Part shown: one piece after another, positions 34,893-45,441 of the stretch
Layout: every line of letters starts with the position of its first letter
How positions within the stretch are numbered: the first letter of the stretch is position 1
NCBI GenBank assembly: GCA_004352715.1
Contig: SCFE01000011.1
Span: 2,721,067-2,785,066 of the forward strand
DNA from: Hofstenia miamia
Taxonomy: Eukaryota > Xenacoelomorpha > Acoela
DNA: 64,000 bases
Direction of reading: 5' to 3'
The notes under the pieces: generated by a model
What the model was told of the DNA's origin: nothing
What the model saw: only the letters and a program-made list of their open reading frames with translations
The model's database searches: none
Made by a program: the position numbers and the translations under genes

Positions 34893-36240
34893 ACAGAAAG
34901 AATTGAAATTATTTTAAAATAGATGACACATAGATAGGTGCACGTATCAGTTGTACTTATGTGCTAAGCATAAGATACACATTCGTGAACTTCATTATTG
35001 ACGCCAGTCAAGCTTGAGATCCTTATAGTAACTGAATTGAACCGAAAAGCCCAACTTCATGATAATTTGGTGTTGAAATGTTGTTATTTTAAATTACTTC
35101 TTGTTTTGTAGAAACTTTAAATGATCTTTTTTTGCTTCTTTCATTGCGCTAAGCTTCCAAATGCGATGGAAACAAATAATCTAAGATATATTTGGCTAAT
35201 TGCCAAGCACAGGCCAAAATCTGGAAATAATTAAAATAAATTACAAGCACAAAAACTTAATACTGTTAACTATAGCTGGATATCCAAATTCAGATATGCA
35301 ATATTTAAACAGTATTTTTTATAGGCTTAATTTCTATTGTAACAACATCATTCACGAATCACCAAAAATGAAATATTTGGGAGTAGTAATTGATAATAAA
35401 TTGAATTTTGAAGACGAGCAAACAACATTATAAAGAAAATGGCGTATGGTATAAGATCAATTCAAAAAATTGGAAAGTTTATACCAATAGAATGGAAGGT
35501 AATACTCTTTCGATCACTTGTTTTATCCCATTTCTTGTACTCATCTTGTTTATTAACGAACTTAAATAAAAAGGCAAAATCCAAATTAGAGAAGGTATTT
35601 AAATGGGGAATAAACATAATTAGCAACAAAAATAAAGAAGAAATAATGTGTAAATATCATCTAAGATCATTAGAAGCTCTTCAAAATATTAGATGTTTAT
35701 CGGTATTTTGGAAAAGAAAATCGAACATTTCTAATCATTTAAATCAAAGAACAATTACATTTGGTAAAACTAAGTATAATAGAAAAGTAATGAAGAATGG
35801 ATTCCTAAATTATTCAATATCACTATGGAACAAATTGGATTACAGTACAAGAAGTGAAAAAATTTTTACAATATTTAAGAAGAAATTGAAAAACATGATT
35901 ACACAACAAAATATCAATTATCTGACTAATCATAGAATAATATGTGCAACTCAAGAACAATAAGCAAAAATATTTTTTAAATTATATGTAATTTGTAAAC
36001 GTAACCAAGAAACAAACATTTACTGACATAACTAAGCTCATATGAAGAAAGTTGCATTATTTATGTTCTTAATAAGTTTGTAAACTTAATACATGTATAT
36101 GTACATGAGAACTTAAATATATGTTGTTGTTGTTGTTGTAAGCCGGAAATAGCAGTAAATGATTTCATCCCGTAAATATTTATACTAAATTAACCGATAT
36201 ATTTATATCGGATAATTTAAACTTAAATATAACATATTGG
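34893..36240 (+). repeat. Dispersed repeat, copy 2, split by a retrotransposon insertion
   Basis: 34893-35345 and 36140-36240 align with successive parts of copy 1 (29205-29760). The intervening 0.8 kb is a retrotransposon 3' end absent from copy 1. Confidence 0.65.
35345..36139 (+). mobile_element. 5'-truncated non-LTR retrotransposon 3' end with (GTT)n tail
   Basis: Two open stretches give the polymerase C-terminus: KMKYLGVVIDNKLNFEDE (35370 on), then after a frameshift IRSIQKIGKFIPIEWKVILF and the YSISLWNKLDYSTRSEKIF block to a stop at 35963. It ends with (GTT)n at 36122-36138. Both junctions fall inside a repeat whose uninterrupted copy is at 29.2 kb, which defines the insertion. Confidence 0.75.
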
Positions 36241-36704
36241 GTGGTTTTGCAAGATGCAACTGACATTTATAGAATGTTTATTCCATTATAGTATTACACT
36301 GCCCATTTTACATTTTTCAAAACAGTTTATAGATAATGGAAAACGTGCCACTATACAGAATATTATTCCGAATTTAGAAAAAACAAATTATGGACTTTCA
36401 TATTTAGTCAATTCTAGAACAATAGATGTACTTGGTCGAATAAGCTTACTGCTTAAAGCAGTGGTGGCATCGGGTTTGGTTCGGAAAGGGTTAAGTTTCT
36501 GAAAATTAAATGAGTTAAGCTAAGGTCTAAAAATAGCTGATTTTTTCAAAAGTTTAATAAAATATAGTAATGCTGTTAATTGTGGTGATAATTCATTATT
36601 GTAATGTATATCATCTCAAGGATGTTTCAACTTGTGGCTTAATTGTTTAGGAACAAATGTTTATGATTTTTGCATCTTCATTGGCCAGCAATTACTGCTT
36701 TACC

Positions 36705-38069
36705 AGGCGCGTTGTCAGAAATTTAATCTTGGGAGTGCAAAGCAAATAATAAGGGTACACTTTTAAATATAATGTTGGCAACCATTTCCAAAAAAATTTC
36801 GTATTTAACACTAGTTATTCATTCGGAACATGATCAGAAATGTCTGTGATGTATTAATATCTAGGAAATGTAACGATAAATTGTAAAGGGAAAAATGAAA
36901 GAACTTAGTTATATAAAAAAGCTTTTACAAAAAACAAATAGAAAGTAAAAAATCATTATCATGAACAGTTTTCTAACAAACGTCGATGCAGATTTTTCAT
37001 GAATATTGACAAAAAATTGAATTTGAGTAGTTGTAATTAATATCTTTTCTAAATGATAATAGCGATATATTGTTCAGTCTTTCTGCAGCCATAGTTGACC
37101 TGGCTTTATTCTTTACTGCGTTAACCGTCGAGAAAAGACTTTCAATCGTCATAGAAGTGAGAGTGTAAGTTGCTACCAGCTCATAAACTTTATGCATATT
37201 TTCAAAAAATCTTTTTAAAGGGCCCCACCACTTCAATGATATCTTAACGATCTGTAAAGGAATTTACAAACATTTAGCTTCAATGTTATATTTTTTCACT
37301 ACATTTCTTAGAAAATCACAGTCAGTTATAAATGATTCCAGTTTAGGCATCAATTGTTTCAAAAAGTTTCATAAAACTATATCAAACTCAACAATATAGG
37401 TGTCAAAAACTACAAAATATATCTTTTACAATTCTTATAAAATCCTTTTTACAAGTCTTAATTGAATGTGATGGTACACTAAAATAACTCCACTTTGCTT
37501 CCTCATGGGTGACTGCAGTCCCACGGTACCCACTTTAAATCTACTACTGAATGAGGTGATTCTTTTCATCCAGTAATTCACAATTTATTCTACATCAAAT
37601 ACATCATCTGAATAGGAAACTGTAGTAAATGTGATTAAAATTTCACCTTTTACCGGTAACTTTTGCTCATGGGATCCAAGTTGATCCAATGACATCATTA
37701 GTGTTATAAATATTAAGAAAAAATGCTAATCTTACCCTACTTCTTAAAAAGTTTCTTTTTTTGCAGAAATGAATAGAGTGGTGAACAAGAAAAGCAATTA
37801 AACATGTTATTTAATCATATTCTATAAAAATACCTATATAAAATTCGTTTGTAATATTATCATTATAATATCAAGAGTAGTGCTGTCCTTGCATGACATC
37901 CACAATGCTATTATTTTAAAAATAATGTAACACAATATGAATATCTGATATCAAAAGTGCTAATAAGGAAAGGTTTTTGCAGAGCAATAATATATAATAT
38001 AATAAGAAAAGTGTAAAGTTTCCATTATTAAGGGGTGCAAGATTTCCGTTTTATGGGTGCATGCACCCC
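36705..38069 (-). mobile_element. Possible second hAT-type element, borders uncertain
   Basis: Contains a hAT dimerisation segment (37236-36997, minus). Candidate ends are CAGGCGCGTTG at 36705 and, inverted, CAGGGGTGCATGCACCC near 38069, but I saw no matching 8-bp duplication, so the limits are tentative. Confidence 0.35.
36997..37236 (-). pseudogene. hAT transposase C-terminal dimerisation fragment
   Basis: Reads VATYTLTSMTIESLFSTVNA, then VKNKARSTMAAERLNNISLL and SFRKDI. This matches the hATC pattern (LARxxLxIPxTSxxxERxFSxxxxIKxxxRSxMxxERLxxLxxLS) seen in ZMYM/PRKRIP1-like domesticated and free hAT transposases. The rest of the transposase was not recognised upstream. Confidence 0.65.
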
Positions 38070-40810
38070 TGCTTGAATTATCTATTTTTCAAGATATTTT
38101 CCATCTTAAAATAAATGCATTGACAAATGGTAAATAATTAAAGGCGTTTTTATAAATTTAGAACATTGCTTTCAAAATATCTAATATAATGTTTACACTT
38201 GATTTAAAGGTATAATTATAGAGAGCTAATGTATAACTAAATAATATTATATTCTAGTGATGTTTAAGAATCTGAATATTTTTTGTCTACTTCAGGTATA
38301 TGTTTTAATAAGTCTAACAGCAATATAGTTTGCACTATATTGCAATTTAGCATATTTATTAACATTGTCAGAATGTTGATTGTGCTAATAGAAGAGATTT
38401 CAATGCATTTCCATAAATATGACGTAATCACATTCTAAGGCGCTTGGCAATGAACCCCCAGAATTTAACAACAATGGATTTAGTAACTAATGCGATATTC
38501 ACAATTTTGAAATCATACATTTATTGTGGTTGCATAATTTTTAATACCATTTGAAAAAAACATTGATTACCTCAAAAAGCGCGGCCCCATCTCAGTTGCA
38601 TTTGTCACCCGTATCTCTTTTAAAGCAAGTACTGCCAATAATATAACACAGCGGGAATAACATTATTTCTAAGAACTTTACACTGATTTCAGATAAGTAG
38701 GACTAGACGGTAGGTTATTTTTCTGCAGTATTGTATAATCGCTTAGAAAATAGTTAACTTTTGCTGTAGGTCCTGAATATACTTTTAGGAAGCCACTGTA
38801 CCATAAATTAGAAGAAAGTTTTGAAGACCAGAATGAGTCGGAAAAGTGGAAGACTATAATGTGTTTAGCCGTTTTCTGTTCACCAAATCCGGAACATCTA
38901 TTTTCATACCGCATGATACACAAGAAGACAGTCAAACTCTTTGTTTGGAGTTTTCCTCCACATAAGAAGCAGATTCATCTGCAAAATGAGCTTTCCATTG
39001 CTCAGTAGTGTTGCATATTTGCTAACTGCACAATTTTTCTTTAATCTTCCTCTGCATCTCTGTCAAAATTTGACTACTGGTTGCCATGTTAGCAGAGACA
39101 TAGCCAGCGAGTGGGCCAAACCCCTCTAAATGGGTCTACTTCCAACGAAAATATGCCACTTGGATATCTTAATTTTATGCATTTCAAAGTTCACCTGCCA
39201 CTTTGCCCCCTCCCAATTAAAAATCCTGGCGACATCTTGTAGGTAAGAGCTGAAATTGCACATTAGTAGTGCAGCAGATACTCTTGAAGTATATTCCTTC
39301 CACCAGTCAACATAAATAATTGACTAATTAAGTTTCTAAGTTTGAGGCTCTTCCTAAGATTGGTTTTTGCAAAATGAATCGGTCTTCCAGATTTAATTAC
39401 ATAATTTTCTGCGGGTGCAACTCGGTACATGAAATCGTTTTGCAACTGATAATACATAAAAAGTATAATAGGGCCTATGTCTGTTGCATCTAGAGGCCCG
39501 CAGTTTTGGTTCTTCCATCAGAATGTCTGGTTATCCCATTTTATATTTAAATTTAGCAGTTTTCAAGTTACCATAACATCAAAATCGCCTAAAATTAACT
39601 TATTTTTATTAAACTCACTTGAAAATTTGAAGCAAATTGAATGACAGCAAATTTTTTTGTTTTTATTTATTATTAAAAATAATATTCATGTTGCAAAATT
39701 TTGTTGTCTCCTTATTTGGTATGCCTTGCCCAAAGGAGCGTTTAACTAGCACCAACTTGTAAACCATCCGATGTTATTTTATATAAAAAGTGCTATCATT
39801 TTCTTGTCAATATGAAATGAACTTTTGCTGAATTTTTGGAGGGGAATTTTTCATTTCTATCGGGTCGAGGAACTGCCTCTTCAAACAAACTGTCTGCTGC
39901 ATTTATTAAGGTGAAGTTACACAAATAGATGTTCTTAATTATTTCATTGCAGGTTTGGACACATAATAATTTATAAATTAGCAAACTTCTGGACCTGAAG
40001 GAATGCAATGAACAACTTAATCAGCAGTTAATGAGCTTTCCAGTAACATGTAGACTGTGACGTGAAATAATACGTTCTCTAAGGTGCCTAATGCTAATAA
40101 ATAAGATATCTAAAAGGCTGGTGATTTGAGATATTTAATTAAATATAATAACTAAATATACAGTCAAATCATTCATATTTGAAGCAATTAACCTTAAGTT
40201 TGAGTTCACTGATCATAAACTACCAATAATAAAATTTTAGGCAATGTACTTCATTTACTCACAAAAATACATAACCTAAAAAATGCTATGTCTATCATGT
40301 TTTTCATGCCTAAAGATGTTTTAGCAAATTTTCGATTTGCATAAGGAAAAGCCCATTTATTGGCGCAATAGATATCAAGTAAGATTATAAAAAAAATTAA
40401 AAGAAAATTAAGTTATTCAAGTAAACAATATTTGATTTCTCATTGGAAATTTGCAAGGACCCTAATGTTTAACGTTGCAAGAGATATAAATGGCTTCTTT
40501 TCCAGATTTATTTTTCATAAAGTTTTCATGGAATTTTTCCTCACTTGCTTTCCATGGAAATCCCATTGCTCATAGTCAGAGGCAATTCTGACTGGGCATT
40601 GAAAATAAAAAATCGAAAAAAACAGAGCTTATTGAGAATTATTGAAATATTTGCTTAATAAATTTCGTCATGCACATGCTTTAGCCATTGGAATGGTATT
40701 TTCAGAATTCTTAAATTACTGACTTTTCATAACAAATATAAAAATCTTTAATCACAACGTCAATATACAAATTAAAGAGAAAAACATGAAGATAAGATCC
40801 CGTTTTCACT
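37240..40810. other. No supported host gene
   Basis: Short ORFs (for example 38935-38678 and 39457-39263, minus) lack family motifs and splice support. Patches near 38030-38070 and 39090-39130 (G- and C-richer) look like old transposon ends. Confidence 0.35.
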
Positions 40811-40815
40811 AATAA

Positions 40816-41688
40816 TCAAAAGTGTAGTGGATTATACACAAAGAACACTACTATCCCAAGAACAATGTAAATACATCCGCAGCATCGATCGATAACTAAA
40901 GCGATTAGTTGCCATTCCAGTTTAACTTTCTCCTCCATCTCTGCTGAACATGACATTTCTTCAATTTGAACCACTTTATCAAACAACTCTTTGCTTTGTG
41001 ACGCAGAATTCTTGGAATTGGATTGAACCTTCTTAATATCATGTACTGCATTGCATGAACCAGGTAGTTTTGTTGCTCCTAGACGCAATTAAAATGTCAA
41101 AAGAAGTATTTTAAGGCATTATAGTTATTGTATTTATGTATGCAACAATTGACCTCTTTAATTTGAACACTGTGACATCTATTTATCAGTGTCGGCAGTT
41201 TTAACACGTAGTTTTCAACTTCTTTGAAAAGTAGAGCTATCTTATTAAAGCAGGTGTAAGTTGCATTTTTTAAAATTTTGGTTGTGACTAGAAACGACTG
41301 CTGGTACAATAAGAAATACTAAACCCTCTGAAAACTGCAATTATATTTATTGAATTTGATTTAGGAATCTGCGGATCAGAAATTCATAAACCCTAGTGCC
41401 ACTTACTCCCGTTTGAATATTCTGATCCCATAGTTACATTATTCTCACCGTATATTCTCCCTTTCCCTGAATTCAACAAAAATTTTTAATAATATTTTGG
41501 AATGCTTCGTTTAACTTCCTTCTTTATGGTCCTAATCCGATGCTAGTCCCAGTCACATTGAAAATTATTTTTTCTCAGTTCTCAGTCCTATAAGATTTGG
41601 GCAAGTATTATTAATACATGTATATATATATATTTCTTTTTTATTCATACATATATATACATATAAATGCATACATATACATACATAT

Positions 41689-41754
<66 letters not shown>

Positions 41755-41955
41755 AACCTATCAGAAATTTCTATTAATTTTGTTATATCAAAGGTAAATA
41801 CCACTACCAAAATCTGGAAAATTAATGGAGCTAGGGAATACTGTCAAGGAGATACCAACAAATTAACTAACTTCAACCAGTTGTCATCGTGATACTCAAG
41901 GAAACACTTTTCGCCTGACTCGAATGTCACATAGTATTTCAAAATATTAATAGAA
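40816..41955 (-). pseudogene. Second Cys-loop receptor locus, probably a decayed paralogue
   Basis: Only two exons are recognised. The M4 exon (41078-40816) is open, with a TCTAG acceptor in the same phase as the 5.2-kb gene and the same block order (KLEWQLIALVIDRCCGCIYI then FVYNPLHF, stop). The M2 exon (about 41955-41808) shows [23 protein letters not shown] and [10 protein letters not shown] in different frames, so at least two frameshifts break the pore segment. No M3, M1, Cys-loop or ligand-binding exon was found. It is a tandem-duplicate relative of the gene at 5.2-21.7 kb in the same orientation. If the frameshifts are assembly errors it could still be a gene. Confidence 0.7.
41618..41752. 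repeat. AT/ATAC microsatellite
   Basis: Mixed (AT)n and (ATAC)n tract about 130 bp long beside the frameshifted receptor M2 exon. Confidence 0.9.
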
Positions 41956-43700
41956 ATACTTTTCTTATTTTCCCAAATATAGAACTTTAATTAGAAAGCG
42001 TTTAAAAGTTAATACCGAAAATAAGCAATGGGATTTGAAATTAAAACTGTTGTGCTTAATCACAATATAAGATTTTGGAGAAATTCAAAGTCAAATCGAG
42101 TTTGATTGGCTAAATTAAACAATTTCGGCAAATAACAACAATAATTTAAAAATGAAAGTCTAGTTATGAATATATTGTAAAATATCATGGGCTAAGTCTT
42201 TGGTTAGTATATGTTCAAAAGAGATTGCCCTAAATACCATCTAAGATCATCAATTATGAAAGTACTAGTGAGTGTTCTCATTAAATACTAATGCATATCA
42301 AGAGAATTAGTTAATAATAGGTGACATTCATATACACAATAGCAGATATTTATATGCTGCACCTGCAACACAAAATGGATGTGAAGCTGTTTAACTAGTT
42401 GTGCGCAATGTACTTCAAATTTATTTTGAATTTATACTTTTACAACTGCAAAGATTCTGAGAAGTCATGATTTTAAATGATTAATTAATTTTTATATGAA
42501 TTCAAGGAACATTTAGAACAAATTTTATGAACATTTTCACATGAAAACCATGATATTATGTTCAAGACCCAATCATGTTTTGCACAAGAATATTAGGTAG
42601 ATACATAGTAATTTGGAGAAAGACTGCACCAAGATCTTAGTATTTATAATAAAATTTCAACCGTGTGCCTTGATCTTGAATAAGTCATTAATTATGAACA
42701 TGATGCAATTTAATATTGATTTTTCAAAATTGAGAAAATTTATTGTCTTATGAATTCCTAATATTTTGAAGGCTTTTAGTTTCTAGATTTTAAATATCCA
42801 ACAATTAATCACAGTGAGATTTTGAAGTTTCACTATAACTGAGATGCACGCGAATGTTTTTAGTTGGATTGGAAACGTGAAATTATTCTTTTTTGAATAA
42901 ACTATAACAAGCAAACAATTATGTTAAAACTTTTGATGATATATCTCAATAGACCATTAAAATCTGAATTTAAAGGAACTGAATAAATAAATCTGAGGGG
43001 TGCATTACAGACATTGCTGCCCATTCGATAGTTGCAATCTAGATTCATCTCAGTGTATTTCATCATATTTTTATACATTGGAAATATGTATAGTGCAATC
43101 TTGATAGCCAATATAATAAATATGCAAAACAATATATAAGACATAAATGCGTATGTTTGATGAAAGATGTTGTTCAAAAACTCAACTCTAGTGAAAAAAA
43201 AAAGTGCATAATAAAATCTATACAAATTACAAATCAAATAGTTTTTCATAAGGTAGGTTTACTCTTGTTACCTTTGTTATAAAAGCAAATTGGTCAAAAA
43301 AGTACCTTGACATTGGGCTTATCAATTCATAATTGATCAGCAAACATGGGAAAAATGAAACAACGATTTCGGTTAAACACTACGTTTAATGGCTCTGGAA
43401 AAAATCACTATAATAGCATTTCTTTCCATCTTTTAATTATGCAAATTATTGCGATTGAATTTTTACTATCCTAATAGTAAATTTCCTAATGCTGACAATT
43501 GAATTATTAAAAATATCCTATGTAATCTAGAATTGCATTCTATATTCGTTTAAAAACTATTTAAGCTTTAATACAAAAGTTTGTCTCATGCAATCAGTGC
43601 TTATGCAAGGGTGAAGGGTGACATTTTAGAATGTCTCTCAGTCAATTTTTCAATATTTGATGTGGACTGGATAAATTAAAAAAATTTTACTAAAAAAAAT
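41956..43700. other. No recognised gene
   Basis: A 115-codon ORF (43249-42902, minus) with two hydrophobic stretches has no motif I recognise. No further receptor exons were found. Confidence 0.35.
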
Positions 43701-43707
43701 TGAAAAA

Positions 43708-43908
43708 TTGAAATTCTATGATCGTGAAATGAATTATTTAGAATCTATTTTAACAATATTTATTAAAAACATGTTGCGTGACATCGATCCACATTGGGTA
43801 ATGACGATTATATCCTCCATGTTCGAAAATCCAGCGTACGTTCCTGCACACAATCCTATTGAAATTAAAAATTCAAAATTAAACGCATTTCATGTTTCCA
43901 TACCCTAA
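43708..43908 (+). pseudogene. Unassigned ORF, possibly UGT-related debris
   Basis: 66 codons, followed 0.4 kb later by a UGT exon on the same strand. FENPAYVPAHNPIEIKNSK resembles the xxPAYVPxxxSxxxxxM segment present in many UGTs but absent from both UGT exons here. The evidence is weak and it could be a chance ORF. Confidence 0.25.
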
Positions 43909-44289
43909 TTCATTGGTAAAAATGCAACTGCTAAAAGTTTATATATATAAGTTTACTAATACATTATCCATTTTCAAATTTTCTTTCAAATATATTTGGA
44001 AATATAAGACAAAAGGTTTTCGATTCAGTCATCACTCATAATTCGTTTTTCAACCACTTCTTGATTCTTTTAAGTTACTAAAATAGATCATTTGCTGGAT
44101 GCAACAGCCACATGAATGCAAATGCTTCTATGGGAAAAGTGGAAATATATGTTTTCTATTCTGACTTTCACTAGGCTGAATTTATATTCTTAGTGGTATA
44201 TGAAATTGATAAGTTAAAACAATTTAAATTATGGCAAATACATACAAATACAATTATGAGATTAAAAAAACATAGAACTGGTATACAGA

Positions 44290-45441
44290 AGGGGGGGGGT
44301 GAAAGATTTGGTCACTAAAGGGAAGCCTGATTTAATTCTAGCAGACTTCTTTTTATCTGCTGTGGGAGTTGTGGCTGAAAAATTTAATGTCCCTTTTGCG
44401 ATTCTTCATTTTGGAATGATGGACATAAGTACTAAAGACAATGAACGACTTTCACTCCAAACAACAATAGGCATAGATGACGAAAAATCAGCATTAACAA
44501 AACTTATATCGCAAAGTGCAGCTGCATTTGTTAATTACTTGGCTTTTTCAACAATAAGCGAGTCAGCAAATAGGATGAGAAAACAACTCCAAATGTCCGA
44601 TTCATTTACTTCATATGGTCACTTAGCCGCAAATTATCCATCATTCGTTTTATTAAATGAAAACTATCAAAGAAGCTTCAAAACAGAAAACGTAACGTGT
44701 TTAGGTATAATACCAAATGATTTCACATCAATGCCGCTTTCAGATAAAGTTTCAAAATTTGTCTCTGAGTCAGTCAATGAAATCATGTATGTAGCATTTG
44801 GTAGTGAACTTAAGCCAGACATCACAATGCACAAAGCTATAATAGGAGTTCTTTCCAAGCAGAAGAAATATAGCATCATTCACGCAAGATATCCTTATGA
44901 AGATGATATTAAAACGCTACCACCACATGTCTTAGCAGAGAAGTATGTTGCACAGAGATCCTTGTTAATGAGCGAAAAAGTGAAAATATTTCTCTCTCAT
45001 TGTGGTTTGAATTCAGCTATTGAGGCGATTGAAGCGGAAATAGTTGTGATCTGCCTACCGCTAGGTCGCGATCAGTTTTTTATGACCAAAGGTCTCGTTG
45101 ACCTAGAAATGGCTTTTGAAATTCAGAGACCTGTTAATGAAGAAAATGTACGCAAAGCGTTTGAATTAACTGTGGAAAATTATTCAACCTTACTGAGAAA
45201 TGTTCAAAAACAGAAAAAAATTTTATATGAAACAGATGGCTTAGGACTTTTAGAACAATTTATGAACGAGCATGCATTTAAATCTACACGACTCTTTAAA
45301 GAAAGTCCAACAACCATTATTCACACAACTACTGCAATTATCATTCTCAGTCTACCCTTTTTAATGCTGTTAATTTTGATAATCACTATTTGGAAATTAG
45401 CTTCAGCAATTTGTATTAAATCAAAACAAAAAATACATTAG
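44290..45441 (+). CDS. UDP-glycosyltransferase-like gene 1 (C-terminal exon, N-terminal exon not found)
   Basis: GT1-family membrane glycosyltransferase, which would transfer a sugar from a UDP-sugar to small lipophilic acceptors in the ER lumen. Visible marks are KPDLILADFF (Asp of the catalytic pair), YVAFGSEL at the start of the C-terminal Rossmann domain, and the donor signature FLSHCGLNSAIEAIEAEIVV followed by ICLPLGRDQ. In the signature, Cys replaces the first Gly of HGG and the usual Pro is Val. A C-terminal membrane helix (about residues 347-370) precedes a KQKIH end, which fits a KxKxx ER-retrieval signal. The frame begins after a run of nine G at 44291-44299 with no ATG. The first exon carrying the signal peptide and catalytic His is missing upstream, so this may be a truncated duplicate of the gene at 51.9-54.4 kb. 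Confidence 0.8.
   Translation, partial: RGGVKDLVTKGKPDLILADFFLSAVGVVAEKFNVPFAILHFGMMDISTKDNERLSLQTTIGIDDEKSALTKLISQSAAAFVNYLAFSTISESANRMRKQLQMSDSFTSYGHLAANYPSFVLLNENYQRSFKTENVTCLGIIPNDFTSMPLSDKVSKFVSESVNEIMYVAFGSELKPDITMHKAIIGVLSKQKKYSIIHARYPYEDDIKTLPPHVLAEKYVAQRSLLMSEKVKIFLSHCGLNSAIEAIEAEIVVICLPLGRDQFFMTKGLVDLEMAFEIQRPVNEENVRKAFELTVENYSTLLRNVQKQKKILYETDGLGLLEQFMNEHAFKSTRLFKESPTTIIHTTTAIIILSLPFLMLLILIITIWKLASAICIKSKQKIH

Noticed and set aside
38678-39457. Minus-strand ORFs at 38678-38935 and 39263-39457 as genes
   Set aside because: No recognisable domain, no splice support, and transposon-like flanks.
42902-43249. 115-codon minus-strand ORF with hydrophobic stretches as a further receptor exon
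   Set aside because: No Cys-loop, M1 or M3 pattern and no convincing splice sites.
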